Origin: Acidimicrobiales bacterium | GTDB lineage: Bacteria; Actinomycetota; Acidimicrobiia; Acidimicrobiales; JAKAVM01 | DNA: 36,222 nucleotides | Assembly: GCA_027451785.1 (NCBI GenBank) | Contig: DAIDIS010000038.1 | Coordinates: forward strand, 1-36,222 | Direction of reading: 5' to 3' | In this document: in pieces, positions 1 to 7,357 of the stretch | Layout: every line of letters starts with the position of its first letter | Position numbering within the stretch: position 1 is the first letter of the stretch | The notes under the pieces: model-generated | Told to the model about the DNA's origin: nothing | Database searches by the model: none | The model's input: only the letters and a program-made list of their open reading frames with translations | Made by a program: the position numbers and the translations under genes

Positions 1-94
1 AAGAGAACCCACGCCACCTCCTTGTCCTCGCCGTCGAGCGTGCGCAGCTCGTCATTCCAGACCAACGAAGTCCACCCACCGCAGTTTGCCGTCG
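1..94. other. Window edge without an assignable gene
   Basis: No gene can be assigned here. The minus strand is open in the frame shifted +2 from the upstream phosphatase and reads with a high third-position GC, but I recognise no family in that translation and there is no start or stop inside the window. It may be the inside of an unrelated gene, or simply non-coding DNA. Base composition is richer in G and C than in the following 500 bases. Confidence 0.3.
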
Positions 95-520
95 TCAAGC
101 CGCCGTGGTCGGCTGCGCTGACGGGCGTGCCGAGTCCCGCAGCACGCTGGTGTACCAGATGCGCGTCTTGGCCACGTACTTGTCCAGGCTCTCGCTCACG
201 TGATCCCGCTCCATCACGGCCACCAGTGTCGACCTTTCGAGGTCAGCCTTGACAATCTGGGTGCTCCGGTGCCCTTTGAGTGCGGTTTCAGCTTCGGGCA
301 TTACAGCCCGCAAACCTTCCACCGTCCTCCGGCTGAGGGGCAGTCCTTCGATTACATGAGTTCCGGAGCTGGAAGCTTTCGGCAGAGAAGCTTCCTGGCC
401 CGATTGACCGGCAGATAAAGCCAACCAAATCCCTTTAGCCATCGGCGAGCGTGCCGCGTTCCCAGTGCAGACGAAGTGAATTTCCCTCGTAACAGCTTCA
501 TTGAGTTTCTGACCACTCAC
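95..520 (-). CDS. Low-molecular-weight protein tyrosine phosphatase / arsenate reductase-like
   Basis: Cytoplasmic phosphatase of the LMW-PTP fold. The P-loop C-x5-R-S reads VCTGNAARSPMA right after the N-terminal beta strand (Cys18 and Arg24 with the start chosen here), followed by a conserved helix and, late in the protein, a strand with VAVMERDHV that matches the family's core. The start is taken as GTG at 520, because further upstream the frame only shadows the divergent HAD gene. No clear Shine-Dalgarno is seen. At about 141 residues the protein is short, and its last roughly 25 residues (after LRDSARP) do not look like the usual C-terminal helix and Asp-Pro loop, so the 3' end may be truncated or frameshifted. 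The substrate is unknown: phosphotyrosine protein or arsenate are the family options. Confidence 0.72.
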   Translation of the reverse strand: MSGQKLNEAVTREIHFVCTGNAARSPMAKGIWLALSAGQSGQEASLPKASSSGTHVIEGLPLSRRTVEGLRAVMPEAETALKGHRSTQIVKADLERSTLVAVMERDHVSESLDKYVAKTRIWYTSVLRDSARPSAQPTTAA

Positions 521-567
521 TCCAGGCAGGCTAGCCTCGTGCCGGAGTGACCCCTGATTCTCCCGAT

Positions 568-1386
568 ATGAGCCGACGCATAAAACTGATCGCCACCGAC
601 CTTGACGGCACGCTCGTAAGGAGCGACGGAACCGTGTCACCTCGCACGGTTGCTGCATTGGATAGCGCCGAACAAGCCGGTATCCACGTCGTCTACGTAA
701 CCGGGCGCCCTCCTAGGTGGATGGCACCGGTAGTTGACGTAACGAAGCGCCATAACACTGCCATCTGTTCGAACGGAGCACAGTTGTACGACTGCGCCAC
801 GGGTGAGCTTATCCAGGAGTTCGCATTAGGCCAAGAAGTCGCCCTGAAGGTGGCGAGCATCTTGCGAGAGCACTTTCCCGACGTGCGATTTGCAGCGGAG
901 AGAGGCTTGGAATTCGTCTCCGAAAAGGACTTCGTTCCTGGCTGGGAACCGGAGGATCGTGGCCGGTTTGGATCTTCCTACCGTTCTATAGACGAAGCCA
1001 TTGATAGACCGGTTGCCAAGCTTTTGGCCAGGACTCCCGACCCGGAAAGCTCCCCTCGGCCGCTCAAGCTTCAAGACGCTCAAGACCTTGTTGGGCACTT
1101 CGCAACCGTCACCTACTCGATCAGTTTCGGCCTCCTGGAGGTTTCCGCCATTGGAGTCGACAAAGCATCCGGGCTCCGGACTCAGGCGGAGATGCTTGGG
1201 ATTGAGGCGAGCGAGGTCATGGCGTTCGGTGACATGCCAAACGACATACCGATGCTGAAATGGGCTGGCCACTCCTATGCCATGGAGAACGCACATCGCC
1301 TTGCCAAAGAGGCCGCCCGCTTCGGTGCGGAATCAAACGACAACGACGGAGTTGCCAAGGAGATCGAAACCCTTCTAGGCCTCTGA
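568..1386 (+). CDS. HAD-IIB (Cof-type) phosphatase
   Basis: Cytoplasmic haloacid-dehalogenase-superfamily phosphatase, probably acting on sugar phosphates or similar small phosphorylated metabolites. Motif I is DLDGT with nucleophile Asp11 and acid/base Asp13; motif II is the threonine of VTGRPP; a C2-type cap occupies the middle; motif IV is GDMPND (Asp222 and Asp226 bind Mg) near the C-terminus. The length of 272 residues is normal for the Cof subgroup. The ATG at 568 is preferred because the family starts a few residues before motif I; a GTG at 547 in the same frame is the alternative. Only about 26-47 bases separate it from the divergent phosphatase gene, so the two probably share a regulatory region. 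The exact substrate cannot be read from sequence. Confidence 0.88.
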   Translation: MSRRIKLIATDLDGTLVRSDGTVSPRTVAALDSAEQAGIHVVYVTGRPPRWMAPVVDVTKRHNTAICSNGAQLYDCATGELIQEFALGQEVALKVASILREHFPDVRFAAERGLEFVSEKDFVPGWEPEDRGRFGSSYRSIDEAIDRPVAKLLARTPDPESSPRPLKLQDAQDLVGHFATVTYSISFGLLEVSAIGVDKASGLRTQAEMLGIEASEVMAFGDMPNDIPMLKWAGHSYAMENAHRLAKEAARFGAESNDNDGVAKEIETLLGL

Positions 1387-1460
1387 AAATCGAGAACAGA
1401 TTCTTAAATGTCTGTTGAATGGCCTATTCATTCTGTCATTCGTAATGTAATCTTCCATCT

Positions 1461-2036
1461 GTGAGTTCGAAGTCGAGTTCTGCGGAGCACGAACCAACGA
1501 AACTCTTGGGATCGGGGCAGCACAACGCTGAGCCCGACTTCGGGAAGATACGTCCTATGATCCACCCTTCCATAGAGCCGCTCGCCTTCTTGGTGGGTAA
1601 GTGGTCCGGCGAAGGGGTGGGCGAATACCCCACGGTCAGGCCCTTCACTTACGGCGAAGAGACGGTCTTTACCCACACTGGGAAGCCATACCTCATTTAC
1701 TCTCAAAGGACCTGGAACCTTGAGACCGGACAGGCCATGCACGAAGAATCCGGGTATTGGAGGTTGTGCGGACCGTCGCCCAATCACGTTGAAGCGATGA
1801 TCGTTCATGCTTTCGGCGTCGCCGAAGTCGCCGAGGGAATGATCGAGGGAACCCACGTCGAGCTGGTGAGTACTTCCGTGTCCATGACTTCTACAGCGAA
1901 GAGCGTATCCGCCCTCGGCAGGAGCCTGGCCGTCGACGGAGACATGCTTCATTACCGTCTAAGGATGTCGGCAGTGGGGCTGCCCGCACATCATCATCTC
2001 TGTGCCGACCTGCAGAGAACGACCCTAGGCGGTTGA
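1461..2036 (+). CDS. Nitrobindin-like haem-binding beta-barrel protein (DUF1794/THAP4 family)
   Basis: Family members form a ten-stranded lipocalin-like barrel that binds ferric haem and can scavenge or isomerise NO and peroxynitrite. The signature G-x-W-x-G-x-G reads GKWSGEG (residues 46-52), and the family strands FTYGEE, SQRTWNLETG and MHEESGYWR follow in order. The C-terminal HHHL (about residues 177-180) contains the expected proximal haem histidine. The GTG at 1461 gives an unconserved N-terminus of about 32 residues containing SSAEHEP; the ATG at 1557 (just before IHPSIEPLAF) is an equally reasonable start. TGTAAT lies just upstream of 1461. The 3' end overlaps the convergent deacetylase gene by 12 bases. 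The peroxiredoxin about 1 kb away fits an oxidative or nitrosative stress role, which is inference. Confidence 0.88.
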   Translation: MSSKSSSAEHEPTKLLGSGQHNAEPDFGKIRPMIHPSIEPLAFLVGKWSGEGVGEYPTVRPFTYGEETVFTHTGKPYLIYSQRTWNLETGQAMHEESGYWRLCGPSPNHVEAMIVHAFGVAEVAEGMIEGTHVELVSTSVSMTSTAKSVSALGRSLAVDGDMLHYRLRMSAVGLPAHHHLCADLQRTTLGG

Positions 2037-2735
2037 GACGGCCTGAAATCCTTCGGCTTTTGAACCCTCAGGAAGCCCCGCCTTCAAGGCCAAGCCCGAC
2101 AGCATTCCGGTGACTCGAACCGAAGTGGATTCGAAATCGGGGAGCTGACTGGCATGAGCTCGGATCGCAGCGAGCTTGGATTCCAGTTGATCGGTAACTT
2201 CGACGAACAAGTCCGAATGTGGCGAAGCCATAAGCCACATCTCGGTAACCGTCCAAGGCTCAAGCCCTAGGTCATCCAGCAGTTCGGGATAGGCGAAGGG
2301 GTTGCGGGCATCAGGGTATACAGCAGAAATCGTCGCCTCCCCAGAGGCTAAGTGATCCGGGTGACTCGCGTATATCCGAGTGAGATCCCGCTCAGGTGAG
2401 TTTGAGATCACCAAGCTGGGCCTCACTTCACGAATCTTGCGGGCTATCTCCTTCCTCAACGCGAACGTGACCTCCAGCCGGCCGTCCGGATATCCAAGGA
2501 ACTCGACATCCTCGACCCCCACTTTGCGTGCCGCCTCATTCTGCTCGTTACGCCTAATTCCGGGAATCAGCGTGCGCTCGACGGAAGGGTCAAATCCACC
2601 TGCGTCTCCATCGGTCAATACCAGGTAATGGACTTCGGCCCCGGCCTCAACCAAGCGAGCGACTGTACCTGCCGCGCCGAAGTCACCATCGTCAGGGTGC
2701 GCTGTAACCACCAACGCTCGTTCGTGGCTTCCCAT
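2025..2735 (-). CDS. PIG-L/LmbE-family Zn-dependent deacetylase
   Basis: Hydrolase of the GlcNAc-PI de-N-acetylase superfamily, which includes MshB and Mca of mycothiol metabolism. The metal motif AHPDD is at residues 12-16 (His13 and Asp16 as Zn ligands, Asp15 as base) and the third ligand comes from HPDH at 125-128. The ATG at 2735 is chosen because AGGGG sits about six bases upstream; a GTG at 2762 would lengthen the protein by nine residues. The length of 236 residues is shorter than typical MshB or Mca (about 290), so a sugar or thiol-conjugate deacetylase of unknown substrate is the safest call. It converges on the nitrobindin gene. Confidence 0.85.
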   Translation of the reverse strand: MGSHERALVVTAHPDDGDFGAAGTVARLVEAGAEVHYLVLTDGDAGGFDPSVERTLIPGIRRNEQNEAARKVGVEDVEFLGYPDGRLEVTFALRKEIARKIREVRPSLVISNSPERDLTRIYASHPDHLASGEATISAVYPDARNPFAYPELLDDLGLEPWTVTEMWLMASPHSDLFVEVTDQLESKLAAIRAHASQLPDFESTSVRVTGMLSGLALKAGLPEGSKAEGFQAVSTA

Positions 2736-2986
2736 CTCGTCGCCCCTAGCAATGACTCTCACAGCTACCCCTCCCCAATTTCATCCCGAAATACTTCGCA
2801 TCACGGCATTCACAGATCAGTCTCTTGATCAGGCCGAGGGCAGAACATCCCTAACCCTGAGCATCCGAGTGCCTCGTAGCGCAAACGCACGGCACATTGG
2901 CACGGCGCCCATGATATGTCACGACCAGGATTTGGGTGCCTTTGCGGGCTGGAATTGAGCACGCCGGTAAAAGTTGACCAATCAAG

Positions 2987-3015
2987 TCGACTTTCAGCTG
3001 GGCAGCAGATACGAT
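2987..3015 (+). promoter_or_regulatory. Candidate promoter of the peroxiredoxin gene
   Basis: TCGACT at 2987-2992 and TACGAT at 3010-3015 are separated by 17 bases, a sigma70-like arrangement. It would give a leader of roughly 35 bases carrying the strong ribosome binding site. A better -35 (TTGACC, 2974-2979) is too far from the same -10. Confidence 0.4.
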
Positions 3016-3042
3016 GTCATTTGCACTTAGCCAGACAGAACG

Positions 3043-3052
3043 AAAAAGGAGG
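3043..3052 (+). promoter_or_regulatory. Strong Shine-Dalgarno of the peroxiredoxin gene
   Basis: AAGGAGG ends about five bases before the ATG at 3058. It is one of the best ribosome binding sites in the window, suggesting a highly translated gene, and it fixes the start codon. Confidence 0.75.
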
Positions 3053-3057
3053 CCCTC

Positions 3058-3693
3058 ATGGCCCTACAGCTAGGCGACATAGCCCCGGACTTCACCGCCG
3101 AGACCACCGAAGGAACAATCAACTTCCACGAGTGGATCGGCGATAGCTGGGCGGTCCTTTTCTCCCATCCCAAGGACTTCACCCCAGTCTGCACAACCGA
3201 GCTCGGCTATACCGCAAAATTGAAGCCCGAGTTCGACAAGCGTGGCGTAAAGGTCATCGGCGTCTCGGTTGATCCGGTTTCGGACCATAATGAGTGGGCC
3301 AAGGACATCGAGGAGACACAGGGAGTATCCCTCAACTTCCCTCTCATCGGAGACCCGGAAAAGAAGGTTGCCGACCTTTACGGAATGATCCACCCGAATT
3401 CTCTGGACTCGCTGACCGTCCGTTCGGTCTTCGTTATCGGCCCAGATAAGAAGATCAAGCTCATGATCACCTACCCAGCCTCGACCGGCCGGAACTTCGA
3501 CGAGATTCTCAGGGTGATCGACTCCCTCCAACTGACGGCCGGCTACCAAGTTTCCACTCCAGTCAACTGGAACGACGGTGACGACGTAATCATCGCCCCC
3601 GCCATAGACGACGAGACCGCTAAGGAAAAGTTCCCCAAGGGCTTCAAGACTTTGAAGCCATACCTGAGGCTCACCCCTCAACCGAATAAGTAA
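3058..3693 (+). CDS. 1-Cys peroxiredoxin (Prx6-type)
   Basis: Thiol peroxidase reducing H2O2, organic hydroperoxides or peroxynitrite in the cytoplasm. The active-site motif is P-x3-T-x2-C (Pro38, Thr42, peroxidatic Cys45) within FTPVCTTE. No other cysteine is present, so there is no resolving Cys and an external thiol must recycle the enzyme. The 211-residue length and the long C-terminal domain (LQLTAGYQVSTPVNW, then a lysine-rich end) match the Prx6 subfamily. The gene is monocistronic: it has its own promoter candidate and strong ribosome binding site and is followed by an intrinsic terminator. Confidence 0.95.
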   Translation: MALQLGDIAPDFTAETTEGTINFHEWIGDSWAVLFSHPKDFTPVCTTELGYTAKLKPEFDKRGVKVIGVSVDPVSDHNEWAKDIEETQGVSLNFPLIGDPEKKVADLYGMIHPNSLDSLTVRSVFVIGPDKKIKLMITYPASTGRNFDEILRVIDSLQLTAGYQVSTPVNWNDGDDVIIAPAIDDETAKEKFPKGFKTLKPYLRLTPQPNK

Positions 3694-3738
3694 CCATTTC
3701 CCAAACGGGGGTTTCTCGCCCCTTCCCGTTATGAAAAG

Positions 3739-3772
3739 ACAAAGCCCGCCTTGGTTTCGAGGCGGGCTTTGT
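3739..3772. terminator. Bidirectional intrinsic terminator
   Basis: A perfect inverted repeat of 12 bases per arm (core AAAGCCCGCC and GGCGGGCTTT) surrounds a 10-base loop. It lies between the peroxiredoxin (plus) and the aldo/keto reductase (minus), 45 and 48 bases from their stop codons. On the minus strand the stem is followed by a T-rich run (GTCTTTTCAT), on the plus strand by GTACTTG, so it can serve both genes. Confidence 0.88.
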
Positions 3773-3819
3773 ACTTGAACAATAAAAATTTCCGACAATG
3801 CTTTCCGGCACCGAAGGAC

Positions 3820-4845
3820 CTAGCTAGGCCTCCGCCTTCGCCACGCCGATGTAAGAGCGGGCGTCTGATACCCAGCGTCACCTGGAGCAACATTTCGGCC
3901 TGGAACTACGAGCTTGTCGATTGCGTCCATGGTTTCCTGGTCCAACGAGACGTCCAAGGCAGGCAGCAGGCCCTCAAGCTGTTCCATGGTCCTTGGTCCG
4001 ATGATTGCAGCCGAGATTGCGGGATGCTTCGTCACAAACCCGACCGCAAGCACCTGGAGAGAAATCCCTGCATTGCTTGCAATCTTGTCCAGCTCGTCAA
4101 CAAGGTCCAATTTCGCTGCGTTATGCGGTAGTGACGGATCGTACGCCTGAGGAAGTCTCCCGGCCCTGACGCTGTCCACTTGCCGGCCTTTGCGGAACTT
4201 CCCGGAGAGCCACCCACCGTTGAGAGGACTCCATGATATGACCCCCATTCCATAGCGCTGGCAAGTAGGCAGGATGCTCGCCTCTACTCCCCTTGCGAAA
4301 ATCGAGTACGGGGGTTGCTCGGTCATGAAGCGCTCAAGTCCCCTTTTCTCGGCAGCCCATTGTGCCTCCACGATCTCCTCGGCAGGAAATGTCGAGCTGC
4401 CGATGGCCAAGACCTTCCCCGAGTGAACTAGGTCACTAAGGGCTGAGAGCGTCTGTTCGATGTCCGCCGAAGGGTCGGGCCGATGCACCTGATAGAGATC
4501 GATGTAATCAGTCTGGAGCCGTTTCAGGCTTGCCTCAACCTCACGAACGATCCAGCGCCGTGAGTTGCCGCGCTGGTTGGGGTCGTCACCCATTGGTGCG
4601 TGAAACTTGGTGGCCAGGACGATGCTTTCGCGACGAGTCTTGATTGCCTTGCCGACAATGGTTTCCGATTCACCTGCTGAGTAGACGTCCGCCGTGTCGA
4701 CGAAATTGATTCCGGCATCCAAAGCCATGTTGATAATTCTCGAGGACTCTTCGTGGTCCGGGTTTCCCCACGACCCGAACATCATGGCCCCTAGACAAAG
4801 GGGGCTTACCTTGATTCCAGTCCTGCCTAGACTCCTATACTCCAC
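3820..4845 (-). CDS. Aldo/keto reductase
   Basis: NAD(P)H-dependent carbonyl reductase with a TIM barrel. The catalytic tetrad is visible: Asp50 and Tyr55 in DTADVYSAGESE, Lys80 in LATKFH and His121 in YQVHRPD. The late segments GIIG-like AIIGPRTMEQL and the preceding serine-rich strand match the cofactor phosphate-binding region. Length (341 residues) and the opening MEYRSLGRTGIKVSPL are typical of the AKR subgroup related to YajO/Tas-like proteins. The start is GTG at 4845, supported by AGGGAGGT six bases upstream. The basic tail SAWRRRRPS is unusual. The physiological substrate cannot be inferred. Confidence 0.93.
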   Translation of the reverse strand: MEYRSLGRTGIKVSPLCLGAMMFGSWGNPDHEESSRIINMALDAGINFVDTADVYSAGESETIVGKAIKTRRESIVLATKFHAPMGDDPNQRGNSRRWIVREVEASLKRLQTDYIDLYQVHRPDPSADIEQTLSALSDLVHSGKVLAIGSSTFPAEEIVEAQWAAEKRGLERFMTEQPPYSIFARGVEASILPTCQRYGMGVISWSPLNGGWLSGKFRKGRQVDSVRAGRLPQAYDPSLPHNAAKLDLVDELDKIASNAGISLQVLAVGFVTKHPAISAAIIGPRTMEQLEGLLPALDVSLDQETMDAIDKLVVPGRNVAPGDAGYQTPALTSAWRRRRPS

Positions 4846-4946
4846 GAAATACCTCCCTGATTGAGATTTCCCATCAGCCTTTCACACGCCAGCCGAACTA
4901 CCTACACCTCAAAGTCCCGAATTCCCGGCCGCTTCGAAGCTTGTCC

Positions 4947-6056
4947 TCAATCCACCAAGCGATATGCGAGTTCGCCCTTCACCACTTCGTTTTCCACCTT
5001 TCCACCGATCCTTAGGTGCTCCAAGTGAGCAAATACCTCACTTTCAGCCATGAGACCTCGACGGCTTGCGGGGAATAGTGCTTCCACAATCTCCGGCACG
5101 TTGGCGACCCCGGTCTCTCTCAGAATCCTCACGATGTCGGCCACCCGCTTTTGGTGGTGAGTACGAATGGAACCTACCCTCCCGGCCAGGTCGCCAAAAG
5201 GATGCCCATGCGCCGGTAACACCAGACCTGTCTCACCGACCTTGGTGACCTTATCCAGGGAAGCCAAAAAGGACGCCAGCGAATCCTCTCCACCCGCGAT
5301 TCCCGGAACGTGTGGCGTGATCGTAGGGAGAACATGGTCTCCGGAGATCAAGGTTCCGTCTTTGGGCCGATAGAGGCATAAATGATCCAGGGTGTGCCCC
5401 GGCGTGAATACCGAGACCCATTCGTCTCCCCCCAGCGACAGCACCTGCCCGTCGATAGCCTCAAGGTCCGGTAGCGGAGTCGTAAGCAAAGAATTGATTC
5501 GCCTTTCCTGCAACGCCAACAGGATCCTGAAACGTACCGGAAGGTCGCCTGGGCCGGCAGCAGACCCCCAAGGTCTTGGAATCCGCCAAAGAGGGTAGTC
5601 GCGATCTATTTCGTGAGACTCGCTTATTCCGTCTATCCCAGTCAGGTGCCCGGAGCAGTCGTGAATACCCCTAGCTATCACTTTTCGCCCAAAGCCTTGG
5701 TATCCGATGACTTTGCCGTCGGACTCCTCCCGCAGACGTGCTACGCCCCCATAATGATCCGCGTGGGAGTGCGTCATTATCACCCGCTTTACGCGGGGAA
5801 GGGCAACCCCAGCGGACGCAAGCCTCTTGGTCAGCGCTTTCCACGATGCATGGCCGGGCTGCCCAGGGTCGATAAGTGTTACGCCATCCTTACCCTCGAT
5901 GGCGTAGCAATTGACATGCCTGATCCCGGGCATTGTGACGGGCAACTGCATGCGGAGGACGCCTGGGACAACTTCGTTCACCCATTCGGCGGCAGGCTCC
6001 TGCTCTTGGCGTACGACAGTTTGGACCCTGAGGCCGTCCGAGTCTTTGTCGCTCAA
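4947..6056 (-). CDS. Metallo-beta-lactamase-fold hydrolase (LACTB2/glyoxalase II-like)
   Basis: Zn-dependent hydrolase. The HxHxDH motif is THSHADH (His96, His98, Asp100, His101); further ligands lie in FTPGHTLDH, SGDH and PAHGHPF. A C-terminal region of about 80 residues after RTHHQKR resembles the winged-helix tail of LACTB2-like enzymes. No ATG is available at the N-terminus: TTG at 6056 is the first possible start after an in-frame stop, and a GTG inside EWVNEVVPGV (about residue 26) is the alternative closer to the family's usual start. The TTG overlaps the stop of a 29-codon ORF downstream of orn. Substrate unknown: thioester, lactone or nucleic acid are possible, and the orn neighbour makes an RNA role conceivable but unproven. 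Confidence 0.86.
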   Translation of the reverse strand: MSDKDSDGLRVQTVVRQEQEPAAEWVNEVVPGVLRMQLPVTMPGIRHVNCYAIEGKDGVTLIDPGQPGHASWKALTKRLASAGVALPRVKRVIMTHSHADHYGGVARLREESDGKVIGYQGFGRKVIARGIHDCSGHLTGIDGISESHEIDRDYPLWRIPRPWGSAAGPGDLPVRFRILLALQERRINSLLTTPLPDLEAIDGQVLSLGGDEWVSVFTPGHTLDHLCLYRPKDGTLISGDHVLPTITPHVPGIAGGEDSLASFLASLDKVTKVGETGLVLPAHGHPFGDLAGRVGSIRTHHQKRVADIVRILRETGVANVPEIVEALFPASRRGLMAESEVFAHLEHLRIGGKVENEVVKGELAYRLVD

Positions 6057-6142
6057 TGCGTCGGCCTCCCCAGCACGGTCGTTCTCGTCAGCTCGTGTTC
6101 GGCTGAATTATCCGGCTCGTGTTCGGCTGAGGTATCGGGCAC
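6053..6142 (-). CDS. Possible 29-codon small ORF with a SAEHE repeat
   Basis: A GTG at 6142 shares its first base position with the TAG stop of orn (TAGTG), and the reading frame ends at a TGA that overlaps the TTG start of the downstream hydrolase (TTGA). The product would be 29 residues and contains SAEHE twice, encoded by the 24-base tandem repeat. The exact fit between both neighbours suggests translational coupling, but there is no ribosome binding site and no family resemblance. It could equally be a non-coding spacer repeat. Confidence 0.28.
   Translation of the reverse strand: MPDTSAEHEPDNSAEHELTRTTVLGRPTH
6090..6137. repeat. 24-base tandem repeat, two copies
   Basis: Two adjacent 24-base units share the 16-base core GCTCGTGTTCGGCTGA (starts at 6091 and 6115) and differ only in flanking bases. 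The repeat fills the gap between the orn stop codon and the start of the next gene. Confidence 0.85.
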
Positions 6143-6672
6143 TATCGGAAGAAATGCTCCCGGTAGTAGGCCAGCTCCCGCACGCTCTCTTGGATGTCAT
6201 CCATGGCTCTGTGGGCTTCCTGCTTGGCTGGTGCAGCATCGACCAGGTCCGGCTTCCACCGTTTGCAAAGCTCCTTGACGGTAGACACGTCGACACTCCT
6301 GTAATGGAGGTACTCCTCGATCTCAGGAAGGTAAGCGGCAAGAAACCTGCGGTCGGTGCCAATTGAGTTTCCGCAAAGTGGAACCGTCTTGGCCTCCGGT
6401 ACATGAGCCTTAATGAACTCAAGCGTCTTTTCGCCCGCTTCCGCAAGTGTGACCTGGGACTCCCGGATTTTCTCCAGCAGACCGCTCTTGGTATGCATCT
6501 TGACCACGAAGGGATCCATCTCAGAAAGAGCCTCTTGCGGAGCCGACACGACTAGGTCGGGTCCCTCTGCGACGATATTCAGTTCGTCGTCTGTTACCAG
6601 GGTTGCTATCTCTACGATCACGTCCTTCGAAGGGTCGAGACCGGTCATCTCCAAATCCATCCAAACCAACAC
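6142..6672 (-). CDS. orn: Oligoribonuclease
   Basis: 3'-to-5' exoribonuclease of the DEDDh family that degrades RNA dinucleotides and short oligonucleotides, including the pGpG product of c-di-GMP turnover. Exo I is MDLEMTG (Asp and Glu), exo II includes GNSIGTDRRFL, exo III is HRAMDDI (His and Asp). The closing ELAYYREHFF is characteristic. The start is placed at GTG 6672: a TACGAT element at 6679-6684 ends exactly six bases upstream, consistent with a leaderless transcript, and the resulting N-terminus (VLVWMDLEMTG) matches the family. A TTG at 6711 would add 13 residues. It is divergent from dut. Confidence 0.93.
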   Translation of the reverse strand: MLVWMDLEMTGLDPSKDVIVEIATLVTDDELNIVAEGPDLVVSAPQEALSEMDPFVVKMHTKSGLLEKIRESQVTLAEAGEKTLEFIKAHVPEAKTVPLCGNSIGTDRRFLAAYLPEIEEYLHYRSVDVSTVKELCKRWKPDLVDAAPAKQEAHRAMDDIQESVRELAYYREHFFR

Positions 6673-6678
6673 CCAACG

Positions 6679-6684
6679 ATCGTA
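6679..6684 (-). promoter_or_regulatory. Candidate -10 element for leaderless orn
   Basis: On the minus strand TACGAT is followed by six bases and then the GTG of orn, so transcription would begin at or next to the start codon. No good -35 is seen at the normal distance. Confidence 0.4.
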
Positions 6685-6718
6685 CCCAATGGGTAGGACC
6701 CCATTATGCAACCCGGGT

Positions 6719-6724
6719 TATTAT
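6719..6724 (+). promoter_or_regulatory. Candidate -10 element for leaderless dut
   Basis: TATTAT is followed by six bases and then the GTG at 6731. There is no Shine-Dalgarno upstream of that GTG, which supports a leaderless mRNA. A convincing -35 is not visible. Confidence 0.45.
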
Positions 6725-6730
6725 CCTCCG

Positions 6731-7195
6731 GTGTCAGATTCCAAAGCATCCATTACTCAGGTAACCATCCCAATCGTTCGATTGGATCCTGAAGCAGTGC
6801 TCCCCTCGTATGCCAAGGAAGGTGATGCCGGGGCCGATCTTTATGCCGCTCGGGGTGCCCGGCTCGCACCCGCCGGAGGAAGGGCATTAATTCCTACGGG
6901 AATTGCGATCGAGATACCCTCCGGATACGCCGGCTTTGTCCAACCGCGCAGTGGGCTAGCGTTCAAGCACGGTGTGACGTGCTTGAACACGCCTGGATTA
7001 ATCGACTCCGGGTATCGAGACGAACTTAAAGTCATTTTGGTCAACCTCGACCCAGCCGAACCCTACGAAATCGTGCGTGGCGACAGAATCGCACAGCTCG
7101 TAATTCAACGGGTGGAACAGGTTCATTTCTCGCCTACTTTCAAGCTGAGCGAGAGCGAGCGAGGAATCGGCGGATTCGGCCACTCGGGTCGCTGA
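6731..7195 (+). CDS. dut: dUTP diphosphatase
   Basis: Hydrolyses dUTP to dUMP and pyrophosphate, preventing uracil incorporation into DNA and feeding dTMP synthesis; acts as a cytoplasmic trimer. Conserved motifs in order: DAGADLYA (motif I), QPRSGLAFKHGV (motif II), NTPGLIDSGYRDELKV (motif III with the catalytic Asp), GDRIAQLVI (motif IV), and the glycine-rich C-terminal arm ERGIGGFGHSG (motif V). The frame is open much further upstream, but that part only mirrors orn on the other strand. GTG 6731 gives a normal 154-residue enzyme. It is divergent from orn with 58 bases between the two start codons. Confidence 0.95.
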   Translation: MSDSKASITQVTIPIVRLDPEAVLPSYAKEGDAGADLYAARGARLAPAGGRALIPTGIAIEIPSGYAGFVQPRSGLAFKHGVTCLNTPGLIDSGYRDELKVILVNLDPAEPYEIVRGDRIAQLVIQRVEQVHFSPTFKLSESERGIGGFGHSGR

Positions 7196-7310
7196 CTCTT
7201 GATCACTTATCACAGAATTCACAATTATCTCCGCTGGGCGTGTGGCGCGAGAGACTCCTTTTGAAGCACAATGGGAGCGGGTAAGAACCGCATGGGTGAT
7301 GGATTTGCAG

Positions 7311-7357
7311 CCACTCTGGCGTGAATCACCCGCTTCCGGTCATGAACGCCGGAGTGG
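7311..7357 (+). promoter_or_regulatory. Inverted repeat in the leader region of the WS/DGAT gene
   Basis: Arms CCACTCTGGCGT (7311-7322) and ACGCCGGAGTGG (7346-7357) are complementary at 11 of 12 positions plus one G-U pair, with a 23-base loop. It ends 39 bases before the start codon. It could be an RNA hairpin affecting mRNA stability or translation, a terminator for dut, or a protein-binding site. No T-tract follows. Confidence 0.5.

Larger units (their letters stand above)
2736..3057. other. Divergent intergenic region
   Basis: This 322-base gap separates the deacetylase (minus) from the peroxiredoxin (plus). The right-hand part carries the peroxiredoxin promoter candidate and ribosome binding site listed separately. 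The left part holds no ORF with family resemblance and I see no clear promoter for the deacetylase. A short imperfect inverted repeat (GATCA and TGATC arms) lies near 2815-2830. Confidence 0.5.

Noticed and set aside
2974..2979. TTGACC as the -35 of the peroxiredoxin promoter
   Set aside because: It is 30 bases from the only good -10 (TACGAT), outside the usual 16-18 base spacing.
3070..3798. 242-codon minus-strand ORF over the peroxiredoxin
   Set aside because: Antisense shadow of a strongly supported gene; no family resemblance, and it reads through the terminator hairpin.
5613..6366. Plus-strand ORFs opposite the MBL hydrolase and orn
   Set aside because: Low-complexity, Ser/Arg/Cys-rich translations opposite conserved genes; shadows.
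6413..6730. Upstream extension of the dut reading frame
   Set aside because: The extra 106 codons are antisense to orn and unlike any dUTPase N-terminus; GTG 6731 gives the normal length.
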